A stretch of DNA of 64,000 bases from assembly GCA_003216465.1 (NCBI GenBank), contig QCIU01000007.1, forward strand, positions 1-64,000. The letters are read 5' to 3'. Shown piece by piece: positions 55,551-64,000 of the stretch. This stretch comes from Prochlorococcus sp. AG-402-N10. GTDB lineage: Bacteria; Cyanobacteriota; Cyanobacteriia; PCC-6307; Cyanobiaceae. The translations under genes were made by a program, and so were the position numbers. Each line of letters begins with the position of its first letter. Within the stretch, counting starts at the first letter, position 1. The notes beneath the pieces are model-generated. The model was not told where the DNA came from, did no database searches, and worked only from the letters and a program-made list of their open reading frames with translations.

Positions 55551-56465
55551 TTACAATGCACCATACTGTTTTCTAAGGAAAATTGCTATGAAAATAAAAC
55601 ATATCGATAATGAATTAAAAATAAAAGTTAATGGAGTTGATTTATCTAAAGTCTTAAATCTATTGGTATTAATAACAACATATTTCTTAGAAAGCAATGA
55701 ATCGGCGCCTTGATCAATTCTTAAGAATATATTTAGAAATAATCTTTCAGTTACCGATAATAAAAATTTAATTGATTTCTTAAAACCTAAATTTTTAAAA
55801 TTGATCGATCTAACTGATACTGCTTTGAGTATATTTTGGAATTCTTCCTGCACTAAAGGAATAAATCGTAAAGCTAAAAGTAATTGAAAAAGCCATTTAT
55901 CAATAGGTAAGCCGATTTTCCTCAAGGGGGCCATAAAAAAACTCAATGCCCAGACTATATCCTCTTGCAATGTTGTAAGGAGCATCAAATTAACACTTTG
56001 AATAACCGTAAATATTAAAGTTGAGGTTTTTATTCCCAATTCAAGCGCTTTCTTAGATAAGTTGTATGGACCAAGAGTAATAAACCCTATCTTCTTCGCG
56101 GAAATTTCTAAAATATTCCATTTTTCCTGGCTATCTATAATTAAATTCAATTCATTAGGATCTCTTAAAGAATTATCAAGAGATTGAATATCAGAGAAGG
56201 CGAATAATGATAAAAAACCAATTAATAATGATAATCCTGTAAGAAAGACAACTGATCGCCACCAAACTCTTAAGGGTAACAAACTCACAAACGTGAGGAA
56301 TATCAAACAAATAACTAAACTTAATCTCCAAAAGGGGCCTGCCCAGATTGGCGTAATTAGAAAAACCAATACTAAAATTATTTTTAATCTACTATCAATA
56401 ATTCTTAACCAACTTCTATTTCCATCTACATATTGTCCAATAGAAAATTTAGTAAGAATATTCAT
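55551..56465 (-). CDS. ecfT: Energy-coupling factor transporter transmembrane protein (EcfT/CbiQ)
   Basis: 304-residue membrane protein with five to six helices. The family core is LRFIPLVQEEFQNILKAVSVRSI (about 199-221), which contains the Ala-Arg-Ser-like coupling motif region. In cyanobacteria this gene lies between der and pipX, as here. It would form a vitamin or metal transporter with ECF ATPases encoded elsewhere. The start ATG overlaps the der stop by one base. Confidence 0.85.
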   Translation of the reverse strand: MNILTKFSIGQYVDGNRSWLRIIDSRLKIILVLVFLITPIWAGPFWRLSLVICLIFLTFVSLLPLRVWWRSVVFLTGLSLLIGFLSLFAFSDIQSLDNSLRDPNELNLIIDSQEKWNILEISAKKIGFITLGPYNLSKKALELGIKTSTLIFTVIQSVNLMLLTTLQEDIVWALSFFMAPLRKIGLPIDKWLFQLLLALRFIPLVQEEFQNILKAVSVRSINFKNLGFKKSIKFLLSVTERLFLNIFLRIDQGADSLLSKKYVVINTNRFKTLDKSTPLTFIFNSLSICFIFIAIFLRKQYGAL

Positions 56466-57841
56466 TAATCTTTTTGAATAATATTAATGTTATTTTTTGA
56501 AGTTTCCTTTTCCAAAGCCCTTTGCTGCTTACCTCTCCAAAGTAAAATTAATGGAGAGCCTTCAAACCCAAGACTTAATCTAATTTGTTTTTCAATATAC
56601 CTTCTATACGTTACTCCAAATAATTTAGGGTCATTGACAAAAAGTGTAAAGGTTGGAGGCTGGTTTTTTACTTGAGTACCATAGTACATTCTTCCTTGCT
56701 TACCACTTCTTTTTGTAGGTGGATTTTTCCATCCAAGAGCCTCTTTAAGGACTTCATTAACAACTGATGTTGTAACTCTTCTTCTATGTTGTTTTACCGC
56801 ATTAAGAGCATGCTCAAAAATATTTTCAACTCTTTGGCCAGTCAAAGCTGATATAAAAATCATTTTTGACCAATGCAAAAAATACAATTTTGATCTAAGT
56901 TCTTTCTCCACTTGATAGATTGTAGTATTATTTTTCTCTACAAGGTCCCATTTGTTTACTACAATTACGCATGCTCTACCTTCTTCTTCTATACGCCCTG
57001 CCAATTTCTGATCTTGATCAGTAACGCCATCAATAGCATCTATAACTAATACGCAAATATCACTCCTATCAATAGATTTAAAAGCTCTATTAATTCCAAA
57101 AAATTCAGTTCCGTATTTTACATTTTTTTTTCTTCTTATCCCTGCAGTATCAACAATTTTCCATAGTTGGGAGTCTCTCTCAATAACAGTATCTATTGAA
57201 TCAGTTGTAGTCCCACTAATATCACTAACTATTGCTCTTTTTTCTCCGCAGATAGTATTTAGCAGGCTAGATTTACCAACATTTGGTCTTCCAATAATCG
57301 ACATCATTATTTTATCTTCTTCATCTTCCACATTAAAATCTTCAGGCAATCCATCTATAACAAGGTCTAGAAGATCTCCCGTTCCAGAGCCATGAATAGC
57401 GGATACAGGAAAAGGTTCACCTAATCCTAATTTCCAGAATTCAGAGGCCAAAGAGACACCTAAGGAAGTAGATTCACATTTATTTACTGCAACAATTGTT
57501 TTACAAGCTGAATTCCTCAACCATTTTGCTATTGATAAATCTCCGTCAGTTAATCCTTGATTGCCATCAACTACAAATAAAGCGAGAGAAGCCTCTTCCA
57601 ATGCTAAATTAACTTGTGTACGAATCTCAGGGAGAAATTCACTATCGTCTTCAAAAACTAATCCTCCAGTATCAACGATTTGAAATTCTTTACCACCCCA
57701 AGAAGCATTTTGATAGGTTCTATCTCTTGTAACTCCAGGTTTATCAAATACGATTGCATCATTACTTTGGCATAACCTATTTACCAAAGTAGATTTACCG
57801 ACATTAGGTCTTCCGATTATCGCTATTGAAGGAAGAGTCAA
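56465..57841 (-). CDS. der: Ribosome biogenesis GTPase Der (EngA)
   Basis: 458-residue protein with two tandem GTPase domains: the first P-loop is GRPNVGKST (10-18), the second GRPNVGKSS near 188. DTGGL and DTAGI are the G3 motifs, and NKCE and NKWD the G4 motifs. The C-terminal KH-like domain is [23 protein letters not shown]. It is essential for 50S subunit assembly. It leads the cluster through to proC. Confidence 0.96.
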   Translation of the reverse strand: MTLPSIAIIGRPNVGKSTLVNRLCQSNDAIVFDKPGVTRDRTYQNASWGGKEFQIVDTGGLVFEDDSEFLPEIRTQVNLALEEASLALFVVDGNQGLTDGDLSIAKWLRNSACKTIVAVNKCESTSLGVSLASEFWKLGLGEPFPVSAIHGSGTGDLLDLVIDGLPEDFNVEDEEDKIMMSIIGRPNVGKSSLLNTICGEKRAIVSDISGTTTDSIDTVIERDSQLWKIVDTAGIRRKKNVKYGTEFFGINRAFKSIDRSDICVLVIDAIDGVTDQDQKLAGRIEEEGRACVIVVNKWDLVEKNNTTIYQVEKELRSKLYFLHWSKMIFISALTGQRVENIFEHALNAVKQHRRRVTTSVVNEVLKEALGWKNPPTKRSGKQGRMYYGTQVKNQPPTFTLFVNDPKLFGVTYRRYIEKQIRLSLGFEGSPLILLWRGKQQRALEKETSKNNINIIQKD

Positions 57842-57913
57842 TTATTCTCCTGAGAAATTTAGCTCTAATACAACTATAACGTCAATACTATCTTTGACTT
57901 TAAACAAAAATAT

Positions 57914-58402
57914 TTATTTGATTGAAGGATCTCCATCATGTCCATGTATTGGATTAAAAGGAGGAGAGGCTAATATTGGTAAAGTATTATGGTCTTTAAG
58001 TATAGATTTAGATTCAATTCCCCAAAATATCAACCAATTTACTGCAGTTGCTCTTCTTGTTCTCCTGGGATATAGTTCGTTGATCTTATAACCTTTAAAG
58101 TTGAGAACTTTTTTTAAACCTTGCTTATGATCCTTGGGAATTGAACGTGTTAGATGAATCGCGGCACCTCTCTCTGAAATTATTTGAGGAGCATTATTAT
58201 ATTTTTCTGACCAATATGGAGGGGTATATTCACCAGATATCCAATCGTTAGTAGATGTTTTTTTAACATAGAAAAGTCTCTCCCAAATCAATTCACAAAC
58301 AAAAACGTCACTAACTTGATCATTAAGAATTGAAAAAAGAAGTTTTTTACTTAACGGCCAAGTAAATTTTTTATCTGGGGAAGAAAAATCTCTTCTAGTC
58401 AT
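57914..58402 (-). CDS. DUF1823 family protein
   Basis: 162 residues from the ATG at 58402 (MTRRDFSSPDKKF); a TTG two codons upstream is also possible. Conserved stretches WERLFYVKK, EYTPPYWSEKYNNAPQIISERGAAIHLTRSI and YPRRTRRATAVNWLIFWG mark DUF1823, a cyanobacterial and plastid family of unknown function. No transmembrane segment is clear. The start overlaps the cobI stop by 8 bp, so expression is coupled to it. Confidence 0.82.
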   Translation of the reverse strand: MTRRDFSSPDKKFTWPLSKKLLFSILNDQVSDVFVCELIWERLFYVKKTSTNDWISGEYTPPYWSEKYNNAPQIISERGAAIHLTRSIPKDHKQGLKKVLNFKGYKINELYPRRTRRATAVNWLIFWGIESKSILKDHNTLPILASPPFNPIHGHDGDPSIK

Positions 58403-59156
58403 AATCAAATCTTATTAGAAGTAAAGAAAAGTAAGGTATTTTATTCAACTCAAATTTTGAAACCTCCTGCACAATTTGGTCAGGCATTCCAACATTTAAA
58501 GCAATAACTGATTTACTAAAAATATCTTCTTTTTTTAATAAATTTCTAACCCACTCCCATCTCTTACCAACTTTCATTAAGACCAAAACGGTTTTCTTTT
58601 CTCTATTAATACTTATTAATTCAGCTAATTCTTGTCTACTGGAAGGGCATTCTTTGATAATTAAGGTCTCTCCTTTTATAGCTAAATTAAAATTGCTTAA
58701 TGCTGCTGCTGCCGAAAAAGATGATATCCCAGGTATTGTCTTCGTAATTATTTCAGGATAATTATTTTTAATTATTCTCATAATATTTGATGAGCTTGCA
58801 AAAAGTGAAGTATCGCCAAGACAAAGTAAAGCAACTGACTCGTAATTTTTTATAGATTTAACAATTATGTCAACTGAATTAGACCATATTTCATCTGGAT
58901 CAAATTCTTGCCTCGCCATGGGAAAAATAATAGGAATTTTTTTCTTAAATTTGATATATTCTTTAACTATTTCTGCTGCTGAGCTCTTCTTATCATTACT
59001 TGAAATTGGGAAAACTATCACTTTTGCTTTTTTAATAGCCTGAACCGCTGCAATAGTCAATAGGGAAGAATCTCCAGGTCCAACCCCAACAACTGTTAAT
59101 GATGGAGAATCAGTTTTAAAACCAAGAAACTTTTGTATAGCTTTTTTAATTCCCAT
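58395..59156 (-). CDS. cobI: Precorrin-2 C20-methyltransferase
   Basis: 253-residue SAM-dependent uroporphyrin-III-type methyltransferase that adds the C20 methyl group in corrinoid synthesis. The SAM loop VVGVGPGDSSLLTIAAVQA (22-40) and LCLGDTSLFASSSN, TIPGISSFSAAAAL are family blocks. It follows the miaE-like gene by 20 bp. With the CobT-like gene it supports a complete corrinoid pathway in this genome. Confidence 0.9.
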   Translation of the reverse strand: MGIKKAIQKFLGFKTDSPSLTVVGVGPGDSSLLTIAAVQAIKKAKVIVFPISSNDKKSSAAEIVKEYIKFKKKIPIIFPMARQEFDPDEIWSNSVDIIVKSIKNYESVALLCLGDTSLFASSSNIMRIIKNNYPEIITKTIPGISSFSAAAALSNFNLAIKGETLIIKECPSSRQELAELISINREKKTVLVLMKVGKRWEWVRNLLKKEDIFSKSVIALNVGMPDQIVQEVSKFELNKIPYFSLLLIRFDYD

Positions 59157-59176
59157 AAGCAGATTAAAAAATTTAT

Positions 59177-59785
59177 TTAACTATGAACCCTTGGCAAAGA
59201 AAAAGTTTGAGATAGGATTTTCGTCTCAACTTTAGATAATTCCTCTAACCTTTGATAGGTTTCTTCTTTAGAGAATTTATTCTGCGCCAATTTCCAATAA
59301 ATACCGAAATGCCTTGCTTCACTTTCAAGTAAAGACTCATAAAGCAACTTGAGAGATTTATGTTCAGAATTCAATGCTAGTAAACTTAATCTTTCATGAC
59401 TTCTCGCTTCAATTAGTCCTGCTATTAAGAAACTGTCTAACATCCTATTAGGTTCATCTTTTCTGATACATTTAGCCAATTCGCCTCCATATGGAGGGGG
59501 CTTTAGAGCTTTAAGCGAATAACCAAGATCCCTTAATAAATATAGTATTTTTTCAAAATGCTCTAACTCTTCCCTTGCTATAGGGCTCAAAACCTCTGCC
59601 AGACCTGGTTCAGATGGATATCTAAACATTAATTGAATTGCTACTCCTGCAGCTTTTCTTTCACAATGAGCGTGATCAATAAGAATATCTATTGGATGCG
59701 ACAAAGCAAGCTGAATCCACTTAACTGACGATAATGAAGACAAATATTTAATATGGGAAGTGGGCCTTTTAAAATCAATTAGCAT
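59177..59785 (-). CDS. miaE: tRNA-(ms2io6A)-hydroxylase MiaE-like diiron protein
   Basis: 202-residue ferritin-like four-helix protein with the diiron ligands of MiaE: HCERKAAG near 41, REELEHFEKIL near 73, EARSHERL near 127 and ESEARHFGIYW near 154. The enzyme hydroxylates the isopentenyl side chain of modified A37 in tRNA. It abuts the aroQ stop with no gap. The family assignment is good; the exact tRNA substrate is inferred. Confidence 0.85.
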   Translation of the reverse strand: MLIDFKRPTSHIKYLSSLSSVKWIQLALSHPIDILIDHAHCERKAAGVAIQLMFRYPSEPGLAEVLSPIAREELEHFEKILYLLRDLGYSLKALKPPPYGGELAKCIRKDEPNRMLDSFLIAGLIEARSHERLSLLALNSEHKSLKLLYESLLESEARHFGIYWKLAQNKFSKEETYQRLEELSKVETKILSQTFSLPRVHS

Positions 59786-60226
59786 TTAGTTATTAGTACT
59801 TAAAAATTCAATTATCCCCTCAAGAGCAAGAAAATAACTTGTAATACCAAATCCACTAATTATTCCTATTGCCTTATCTGTAAGAAAAGATTCTTTTCGA
59901 AATTCTTCTCTGCTAAAGATATTTGATATATGTAGTTCTACAAATGGTATTTTAGACCCAATCAAAGCATCTCTAATTGATATTGAAGTGTGTGTAAAAG
60001 CTCCAGCATTTATGAGTATCCCTTGGATACTTTTAGCAGAGCTTTGGATTTTATCAACTATTTCTCCTTCATGATTACTTTGGAAACATTCAAGATTAAT
60101 ACTCTTTTTTTCTGCGACTTTTGTTAAATCTTTTTCAATATCGTTCAATGTTTTATTTCCATATATTTCAGGTTCTCTAGTACCCAACAGATTAAGGTTA
60201 GGACCATTTATCAATAAAATATTCAT
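59786..60226 (-). CDS. aroQ: 3-Dehydroquinate dehydratase, type II
   Basis: 146 residues from the ATG at 60226 ([15 protein letters not shown]); a TTG six bases upstream is possible. This shikimate-pathway enzyme converts 3-dehydroquinate to 3-dehydroshikimate. The active-site blocks [45 protein letters not shown] and [15 protein letters not shown] are intact. It is the first gene of the aroQ-miaE-cobI-DUF1823 run. Confidence 0.94.
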   Translation of the reverse strand: MNILLINGPNLNLLGTREPEIYGNKTLNDIEKDLTKVAEKKSINLECFQSNHEGEIVDKIQSSAKSIQGILINAGAFTHTSISIRDALIGSKIPFVELHISNIFSREEFRKESFLTDKAIGIISGFGITSYFLALEGIIEFLSTNN

Positions 60227-60327
60227 CAGCAATGAAGTCTTTTCTTTTAAATGCTATCTAGAAAGAAGCAAAAAAACCAAAACATTTTCACACAAAGTGA
60301 CCATTAACTGATAAGTTCAAATAGTGG

Positions 60328-60409
60328 GGGTCGGTGCCCGAGTGGTTAAAGGGGGCGGACTGTAAATCCGCTGGCTCTGCCTACGTTGGTTCAAATCCAA
60401 CCCGGCCCA
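60328..60409 (+). tRNA. tRNA-Tyr (GTA)
   Basis: Acceptor GGGTCGG (60328-60334) pairs with CCGGCCC (60402-60408). The anticodon loop CTGTAAA holds GTA at 60362-60364. There is a long variable arm, as expected for bacterial tRNA-Tyr, and the T arm is GTTGG-TTCAAAT-CCAAC. CCA is not encoded. It lies 10 bp upstream of tRNA-Thr. Confidence 0.95.
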
Positions 60410-60419
60410 CTTTTAAATT

Positions 60420-60491
<72 letters not shown>

Positions 60492-60529
60492 CTTGAAAAA
60501 GCAAGTCATAAACCATCACTAGCATTCAT

Positions 60530-60554
60530 AAGGACTCATAAGAGTCTTTTTTTT
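60530..60554 (+). terminator. Rho-independent terminator of the tRNA pair
   Basis: GACTC (60533-60537) - ATAA - GAGTC (60542-60546) is followed by eight T residues. It closes the tRNA-Tyr/tRNA-Thr transcript. Confidence 0.8.
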
Positions 60555-60639
60555 ATGCTTAAGTAGCTTGAACACTGATTAAATGGCAAAAAACATCCTT
60601 CAGGAGGCTTCAGTATAAGCCAATTTCAAAAATATAAAA

Positions 60640-60672
60640 GTTCCCGAAAAGTTCCCGAAAAGTTCCCGAAAA
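60640..60672. repeat. Three tandem copies of an 11-bp unit (GTTCCCGAAAA)
   Basis: Three perfect, contiguous copies at 60640-60650, 60651-60661 and 60662-60672 lie between the tRNA terminator and the stop of the cytosine methyltransferase gene. The unit is more GC-rich than its surroundings. It may be a recombinase or regulator binding array at the border of the island, or a slippage product. No match is known to me. Confidence 0.8.
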
Positions 60673-60696
60673 ATTTCTAAAAATAAAGAAAAAAAT

Positions 60697-61992
60697 TTAT
60701 AGTCTTAATTCAATTTGACCATTTTTGATTAATTTTGGTTTTTCTGTCTTAAAATCACATTCTTCAATTTCATTTAAAACTTTAACCAAAGACCTCCCCA
60801 TAGCTAAAGCTAAATTGACTGGGACAGCATTACCAATTTGCTTGTAAATACTAGAGAGCGAACCGCAGAAATGCCACTCATCAGGGAAAGTTTGTATGCG
60901 AGCATATTCTCTAATTGTCAAAGGACGCGTTTCCTCTGGATGACATCTCTCAGTCTGTTTCTGCGCTGGTGCACAAGTAAGTGTTAACGAAGGCTCGTCC
61001 CAAGATAACCTTCTTGCAAGTCCTGTTTTCCCACCTCCAAGAAAATAGCTCCCTCTCATATATTCTCTTTGCAAATTTTCTGGCAAATCTCTCCAATATC
61101 CCCCAGGAGGAACTTTACACATTATCTCTCTTTTTCTTTTTGGATAAACTTGTCCTTCTGATTCAGGAACATCAGTTTTAAAAAGTCGCCCTTTTTGTAA
61201 AGCATCTCGCATAGTAAAAATTTCTGGAAATTTAGAAGGATATCTATATTGAACAAATCTACTAAAATCCTTTCTGATTGCTACTAGAAAAATTCTTTCT
61301 CTTTTTTGAGGTACTCTATAAAATATTGCTTTTAAGACTTCTGGTTCTACTAATTCATAACCTATTTCATCAATAACTTCTTTTATTGTTTGCAAAGTTT
61401 TACCTGATTCGTGAGAAACTAAACCTTTTACATTTTCTGCAAGGATTACCTTAGGATTAGTTTCTTTAACTGCTCTTGCAAATTCATAAAATAATGTCCC
61501 TCTAGTATCCTCAAAACCTAATTTTTTGCCTGCATATGAAAATGCTTGGCAAGGGAACCCTCCAGTTAGAACATCAATTTTATTTTTATAAGGTGTAAAA
61601 TCTAAATCTTTAATATCACAATTTTCTACATTCCAATCTTTTCTATTAGATTTGAGGGTTTGGGAGGCATCCTTATTAATTTCATTAAGTAAGACTGACT
61701 TAAATCCTGCTTTCTCTAAACCTAAAGCTAATCCCCCAGCACCTGCAAAAAGCTCAATAATCTTATATGTTCTATTTGGCTTTATCTTTGATTCTACATC
61801 CCAATTAGTATCAAATAAAAATTCAGCAGATGGAAATTTAAATAATTGTTCTAATTTAAAATACTTCTTCCCATTATTTGGATTTATATGAGGAATAAGT
61901 TTAGTCGTAGACCAACTTTCAATTACTCTTTTACTTGTCCCAAGTATATCAGCTACGATTTCAAGAGAAAATTCTTTTGTATTATCTACCAT
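60697..61992 (-). CDS. DNA (cytosine-5-)-methyltransferase with N-terminal HTH-like domain
   Basis: 431-residue C5 methyltransferase. Motif I is FAGAGGLALGLEKAG (82-96), motif IV GGFPCQAFSYAG with nucleophile C148, motif VI ENVKGL (186-191), motif VIII QKRERIFLVA (229-238), and motifs IX-X end with QIGNAVPVNLA. The first 60 residues (ADILGTSKRVIESWSTTKLI, GKKYFKLEQLF) look like a MerR-type helix-turn-helix, unusual for this class and possibly autoregulatory. It follows the putative endonuclease gene by 14 bp, forming a type II restriction-modification pair. The target sequence is unknown. Confidence 0.9.
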   Translation of the reverse strand: MVDNTKEFSLEIVADILGTSKRVIESWSTTKLIPHINPNNGKKYFKLEQLFKFPSAEFLFDTNWDVESKIKPNRTYKIIELFAGAGGLALGLEKAGFKSVLLNEINKDASQTLKSNRKDWNVENCDIKDLDFTPYKNKIDVLTGGFPCQAFSYAGKKLGFEDTRGTLFYEFARAVKETNPKVILAENVKGLVSHESGKTLQTIKEVIDEIGYELVEPEVLKAIFYRVPQKRERIFLVAIRKDFSRFVQYRYPSKFPEIFTMRDALQKGRLFKTDVPESEGQVYPKRKREIMCKVPPGGYWRDLPENLQREYMRGSYFLGGGKTGLARRLSWDEPSLTLTCAPAQKQTERCHPEETRPLTIREYARIQTFPDEWHFCGSLSSIYKQIGNAVPVNLALAMGRSLVKVLNEIEECDFKTEKPKLIKNGQIELRL

Positions 61993-62006
61993 AATAAAAT
62001 TATTTT

Positions 62007-62807
62007 TTAAATATCATTTAAAGCGGATGATATTTCTTCCTTAAGAGTTTTTTCTAAACTTTGAAAAATTTTAATTAAATCTATTATTGAAAACTTATCA
62101 TTTGATACTTTCTTCCAAAGTTCATCACCAACCAAAATATCTGCTCTATCGTAATATTGATTCCATCTTGTGTATTTAATACTATCGGGAATAGGACTCT
62201 CGGGATTATAAGGAATAGCAAAAAAAGGTTCCAAATCAATTTCAGGATTTTGGCTAAACATAATTGCAGACCATTCAAGAGTTTTTCTTTTTAAAGCTCT
62301 AAATGATTTCTTATTATTTTTTACAGTGGTAATGTCTATAAGAATTTTCGTGCCATCTTTTTTTTCCATAAAAACATCTACTGTGCTATCAGGATATTCA
62401 AATATCTTATCTTTATTTTCAAAAAATTTACTTTTACATATATCTCGAATCTCCTGTATTTCTCTCTCTCTATTAGGTACGTATTCAATATCTTCAAGTT
62501 TGTTTAAATATAAAACGATTTCATCATCGATATAACCATATATTTTCTTTTGTTTTTCACAGGAATTGCCAAATGTAATCGCCAAGTCGCAGCAAATTGT
62601 TTCATAAAGTGATTGTCCAAAAGTTGTTTGTAATGACTGTCCAACTTTTGTAGTCAAAAGAAATTCATATCCACAAAGATTTTGAAGGAAAGGATGTTTA
62701 TCTCCTTTTTGAATATCTAATTTCTTTTCTTGAATTCGAGCTTTTAACTTTAAACAATTTTTAATTTTTTTTGAAATCTCCATTTTTATTTCATCAGAAA
62801 TTGTCAT
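62007..62807 (-). CDS. Putative type II restriction endonuclease
   Basis: 266-residue soluble protein. A PD-(D/E)xK-like core is suggested by YPDSTVDVF (D144) followed by ILIDITTVKNN (D158, K163). The helix block VGQSLQTTFGQSLYETICCDLA is reminiscent of the TdeIII/MjaII endonuclease family, but this is a weak recollection. The position usually held by the catalytic Lys (two after the acidic residue) is T160. The strongest evidence is context: it lies directly upstream of a C5 methyltransferase on the same strand, in an accessory region. Confidence 0.6.
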   Translation of the reverse strand: MTISDEIKMEISKKIKNCLKLKARIQEKKLDIQKGDKHPFLQNLCGYEFLLTTKVGQSLQTTFGQSLYETICCDLAITFGNSCEKQKKIYGYIDDEIVLYLNKLEDIEYVPNREREIQEIRDICKSKFFENKDKIFEYPDSTVDVFMEKKDGTKILIDITTVKNNKKSFRALKRKTLEWSAIMFSQNPEIDLEPFFAIPYNPESPIPDSIKYTRWNQYYDRADILVGDELWKKVSNDKFSIIDLIKIFQSLEKTLKEEISSALNDI

Positions 62808-62968
62808 TCAAAAAAAATTTCACTTGCAACAAATTTAGCTTAATAATTTCTTTTTTTCATAGACAAATTTTATTAAAAATAAATTAATAAAAATATCCAA
62901 ACAAGAATGAACTATTATTAATAGAAAATATCTAATGAAATTTGTCCTGAAAAAGGTTGGGTATTTGA

Positions 62969-63502
62969 ATGAAACGCTTACTACTTTTATCGCTTTTATT
63001 AGGTTTAATTCCTTCAGCTAATGCAATGGAAACCTGTAATTTTGTAAGTGAATATTATCCAGATGTAACTATTGAAATTGATAATGATGAAAGAAAATTT
63101 GGTGGATTTGGAGTAATTAAATATAAAGATAAGCCAATGTTAGATTTTGCTACTGGTCTTAGTAATGGATATGGAGGTCAGTATTACGTAATCAGAAAAC
63201 TTGCAAAGGATATAGCCTATGAAGATGATAAAAAGTCGATAGCTTCGGGAAAAGTAGTAGGAATGATAGGTACTCAAACCAGAACTACACCAATAGATAA
63301 AAGGAAGTCTGGAGAAAAAAGAATAATGTTTCCAAATTTTGGTACTGGCTATTACTATTCTTTATCAAATTACTTCGAGCCTGAAAAAGATGGGCGTTTC
63401 GCTGGAAGAACTAAAGCTATGAGTGCAATTCTTGGGGCATCAGAAGGCTTTTTTATACCTGACAAAATATGCGAAAGGTTTATTTTCTACGGGTGGGATT
63501 AA
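62969..63502 (+). CDS. Secreted hypothetical protein
   Basis: 177-residue protein with a clear Sec signal peptide (MKRLLLLSLLLGLIPSANA, cleavage after ANA at 19). Such leaders are common in Prochlorococcus exported orphans. The mature part has few cysteines (C23, C168) and is mixed in charge, with Gly/Tyr-rich stretches (GTGYYYSLSNYFEP). No domain is recognised. It is divergent from the endonuclease gene and lies 41 bp before the next plus-strand ORF. Confidence 0.65.
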   Translation: MKRLLLLSLLLGLIPSANAMETCNFVSEYYPDVTIEIDNDERKFGGFGVIKYKDKPMLDFATGLSNGYGGQYYVIRKLAKDIAYEDDKKSIASGKVVGMIGTQTRTTPIDKRKSGEKRIMFPNFGTGYYYSLSNYFEPEKDGRFAGRTKAMSAILGASEGFFIPDKICERFIFYGWD

Positions 63503-63543
63503 ATGAAACCTAACTTGAAAGAATAAACTCAAATTTTTTAATA

Positions 63544-64000
63544 ATGGGAAAAGAAACTTATCAAATAAAAGTTTGCGTTCACGATGAGGTAGTAGCTTTT
63601 GCTGGAGCGATGAATCCCAAAGGTGAGCTAGCTTGCGAAGATGAGATGTATTCACCTGAACGTTATAAGTTAGAGAGTTGCAACCCTGAAGATACTATTC
63701 CAGTAGCAACTTTTTTTTATGAAAAGTACTCCCCAAAAAAAGCATATTTTTATGTTGCATCATTTACAGAAACACAATGGAAAGAATCTCATATGGAAGT
63801 TTATTCACTCTTTGCTATTTGGTGGGATAAGGAGTGGAGTCATTGGGAAAAAGTACCTGAATACTGTTGTTCTGTGATATCTGAGCAACCTCAACCACCT
63901 TTACATAAAGAAGCAGCAAACTGGATGCTAAAAAATATGACTACCAAAGGCAGTGGTTTTGCAGACGTAGATTATTTTTTAAAAGGCAAACTAGAACTAT
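63544..64000 (+). CDS. Hypothetical protein, N-terminal part (runs off the right edge)
   Basis: An ATG at 63544 opens a frame that stays open for 152 codons to the window end, long for AT-rich DNA. It begins MGKETYQIKVCVHDEVVAF, is rich in Trp, Tyr and Cys (for example FAIWWDKEWSHWEKVPEYCCS at about 94-114) and has no signal peptide. No family is recognised. A smaller minus-strand frame covering its first part is treated as a shadow. Confidence 0.6.
   Translation, partial: MGKETYQIKVCVHDEVVAFAGAMNPKGELACEDEMYSPERYKLESCNPEDTIPVATFFYEKYSPKKAYFYVASFTETQWKESHMEVYSLFAIWWDKEWSHWEKVPEYCCSVISEQPQPPLHKEAANWMLKNMTTKGSGFADVDYFLKGKLEL

Noticed and set aside
60640-60672. CRISPR array
   Set aside because: The 11-bp units are contiguous without spacers and there are no cas genes.
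63440-63655. 71-codon minus-strand frame
   Set aside because: It overlaps the end of the secreted protein gene and the start of the open ORF at 63544, both of which look more protein-like.

Overview
The window is strongly AT-rich, gene-dense chromosomal DNA from a marine picocyanobacterium, almost certainly a high-light-adapted Prochlorococcus. The evidence is chlorophyll synthase (chlG), NDH-1 subunit ndhB, a cyAbrB regulator, PipX, the cyanobacterial families DUF1823, DUF2862 and DUF4278, tRNA genes without an encoded CCA, very short intergenic gaps and frequent TTG/GTG starts. The clade is inferred from composition and gene content. No search was run.

Layout. 1-4.1 kb (minus): a partial hypothetical gene, an ABC-2 exporter pair and the haem A genes ctaB and ctaA, diverging from the cytochrome c oxidase operon ctaCDE (4.3-7.3 kb, plus). 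7.4-15.6 kb: cyAbrB, ribE, an Fe-S aldo/keto reductase, then a minus-strand run of an orphan solute-binding lipoprotein, a CobT-like protein, DUF2232, a Lys-rich lipoprotein and topA. 15.8-25.2 kb: ndhB, a LolD-type ATPase, birA, a DUF721/DciA-like protein, menG, hisF, DUF2862, chlG, a class A penicillin-binding protein and rsmB. 25.2-25.7 kb is the only gene-poor stretch; it holds a 43-codon membrane ORF and a possible small transcript. 25.7-28.0 kb: a four-gene minus-strand cluster of DUF393, TIGR03643, DUF2256 and an FeS-BCP-type photolyase/cryptochrome. 28.2-39.5 kb: trmH, an orphan dppC-like permease, lepA, mqo, nfu, a DUF4278 miniprotein behind a probable glutamine riboswitch, an ArsM-like methyltransferase, a class V aminotransferase, an SDR, murE, a glutaredoxin-like protein and yidD. 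39.6-46.5 kb: rpsD, two cystathionine-type PLP enzymes, cysK, queA and the pyruvate dehydrogenase E2 gene. 46.6-60.2 kb: ylqD, an acyl-activating enzyme, lipB, hpf, a deoC-like gene, recO, a GT4 glycosyltransferase, then proC-sepF-yggS-pipX-ecfT-der and DUF1823-cobI-miaE-aroQ. 60.3-64 kb: tRNA-Tyr and tRNA-Thr, followed by an accessory region with an 11-bp tandem repeat, a probable type II restriction-modification pair, a small secreted protein and an ORF that runs off the window.

Most of the window is core metabolism: respiration, cofactors (haem A, riboflavin, biotin attachment, corrinoid, lipoate, phylloquinone), sulfur amino acids, cell wall and translation. The less ordinary points are: (i) the photolyase/cryptochrome, which appears to have lost three of the four Fe-S ligand cysteines and is translationally adjacent to a cysteine-rich DUF2256 miniprotein; (ii) the riboswitch and YRG-repeat miniprotein; (iii) the tRNA-flanked restriction-modification module; (iv) a DeoC-like protein without the Schiff-base lysine; (v) unexplained RNA-like structures at 28.1 kb and 54.5 kb.
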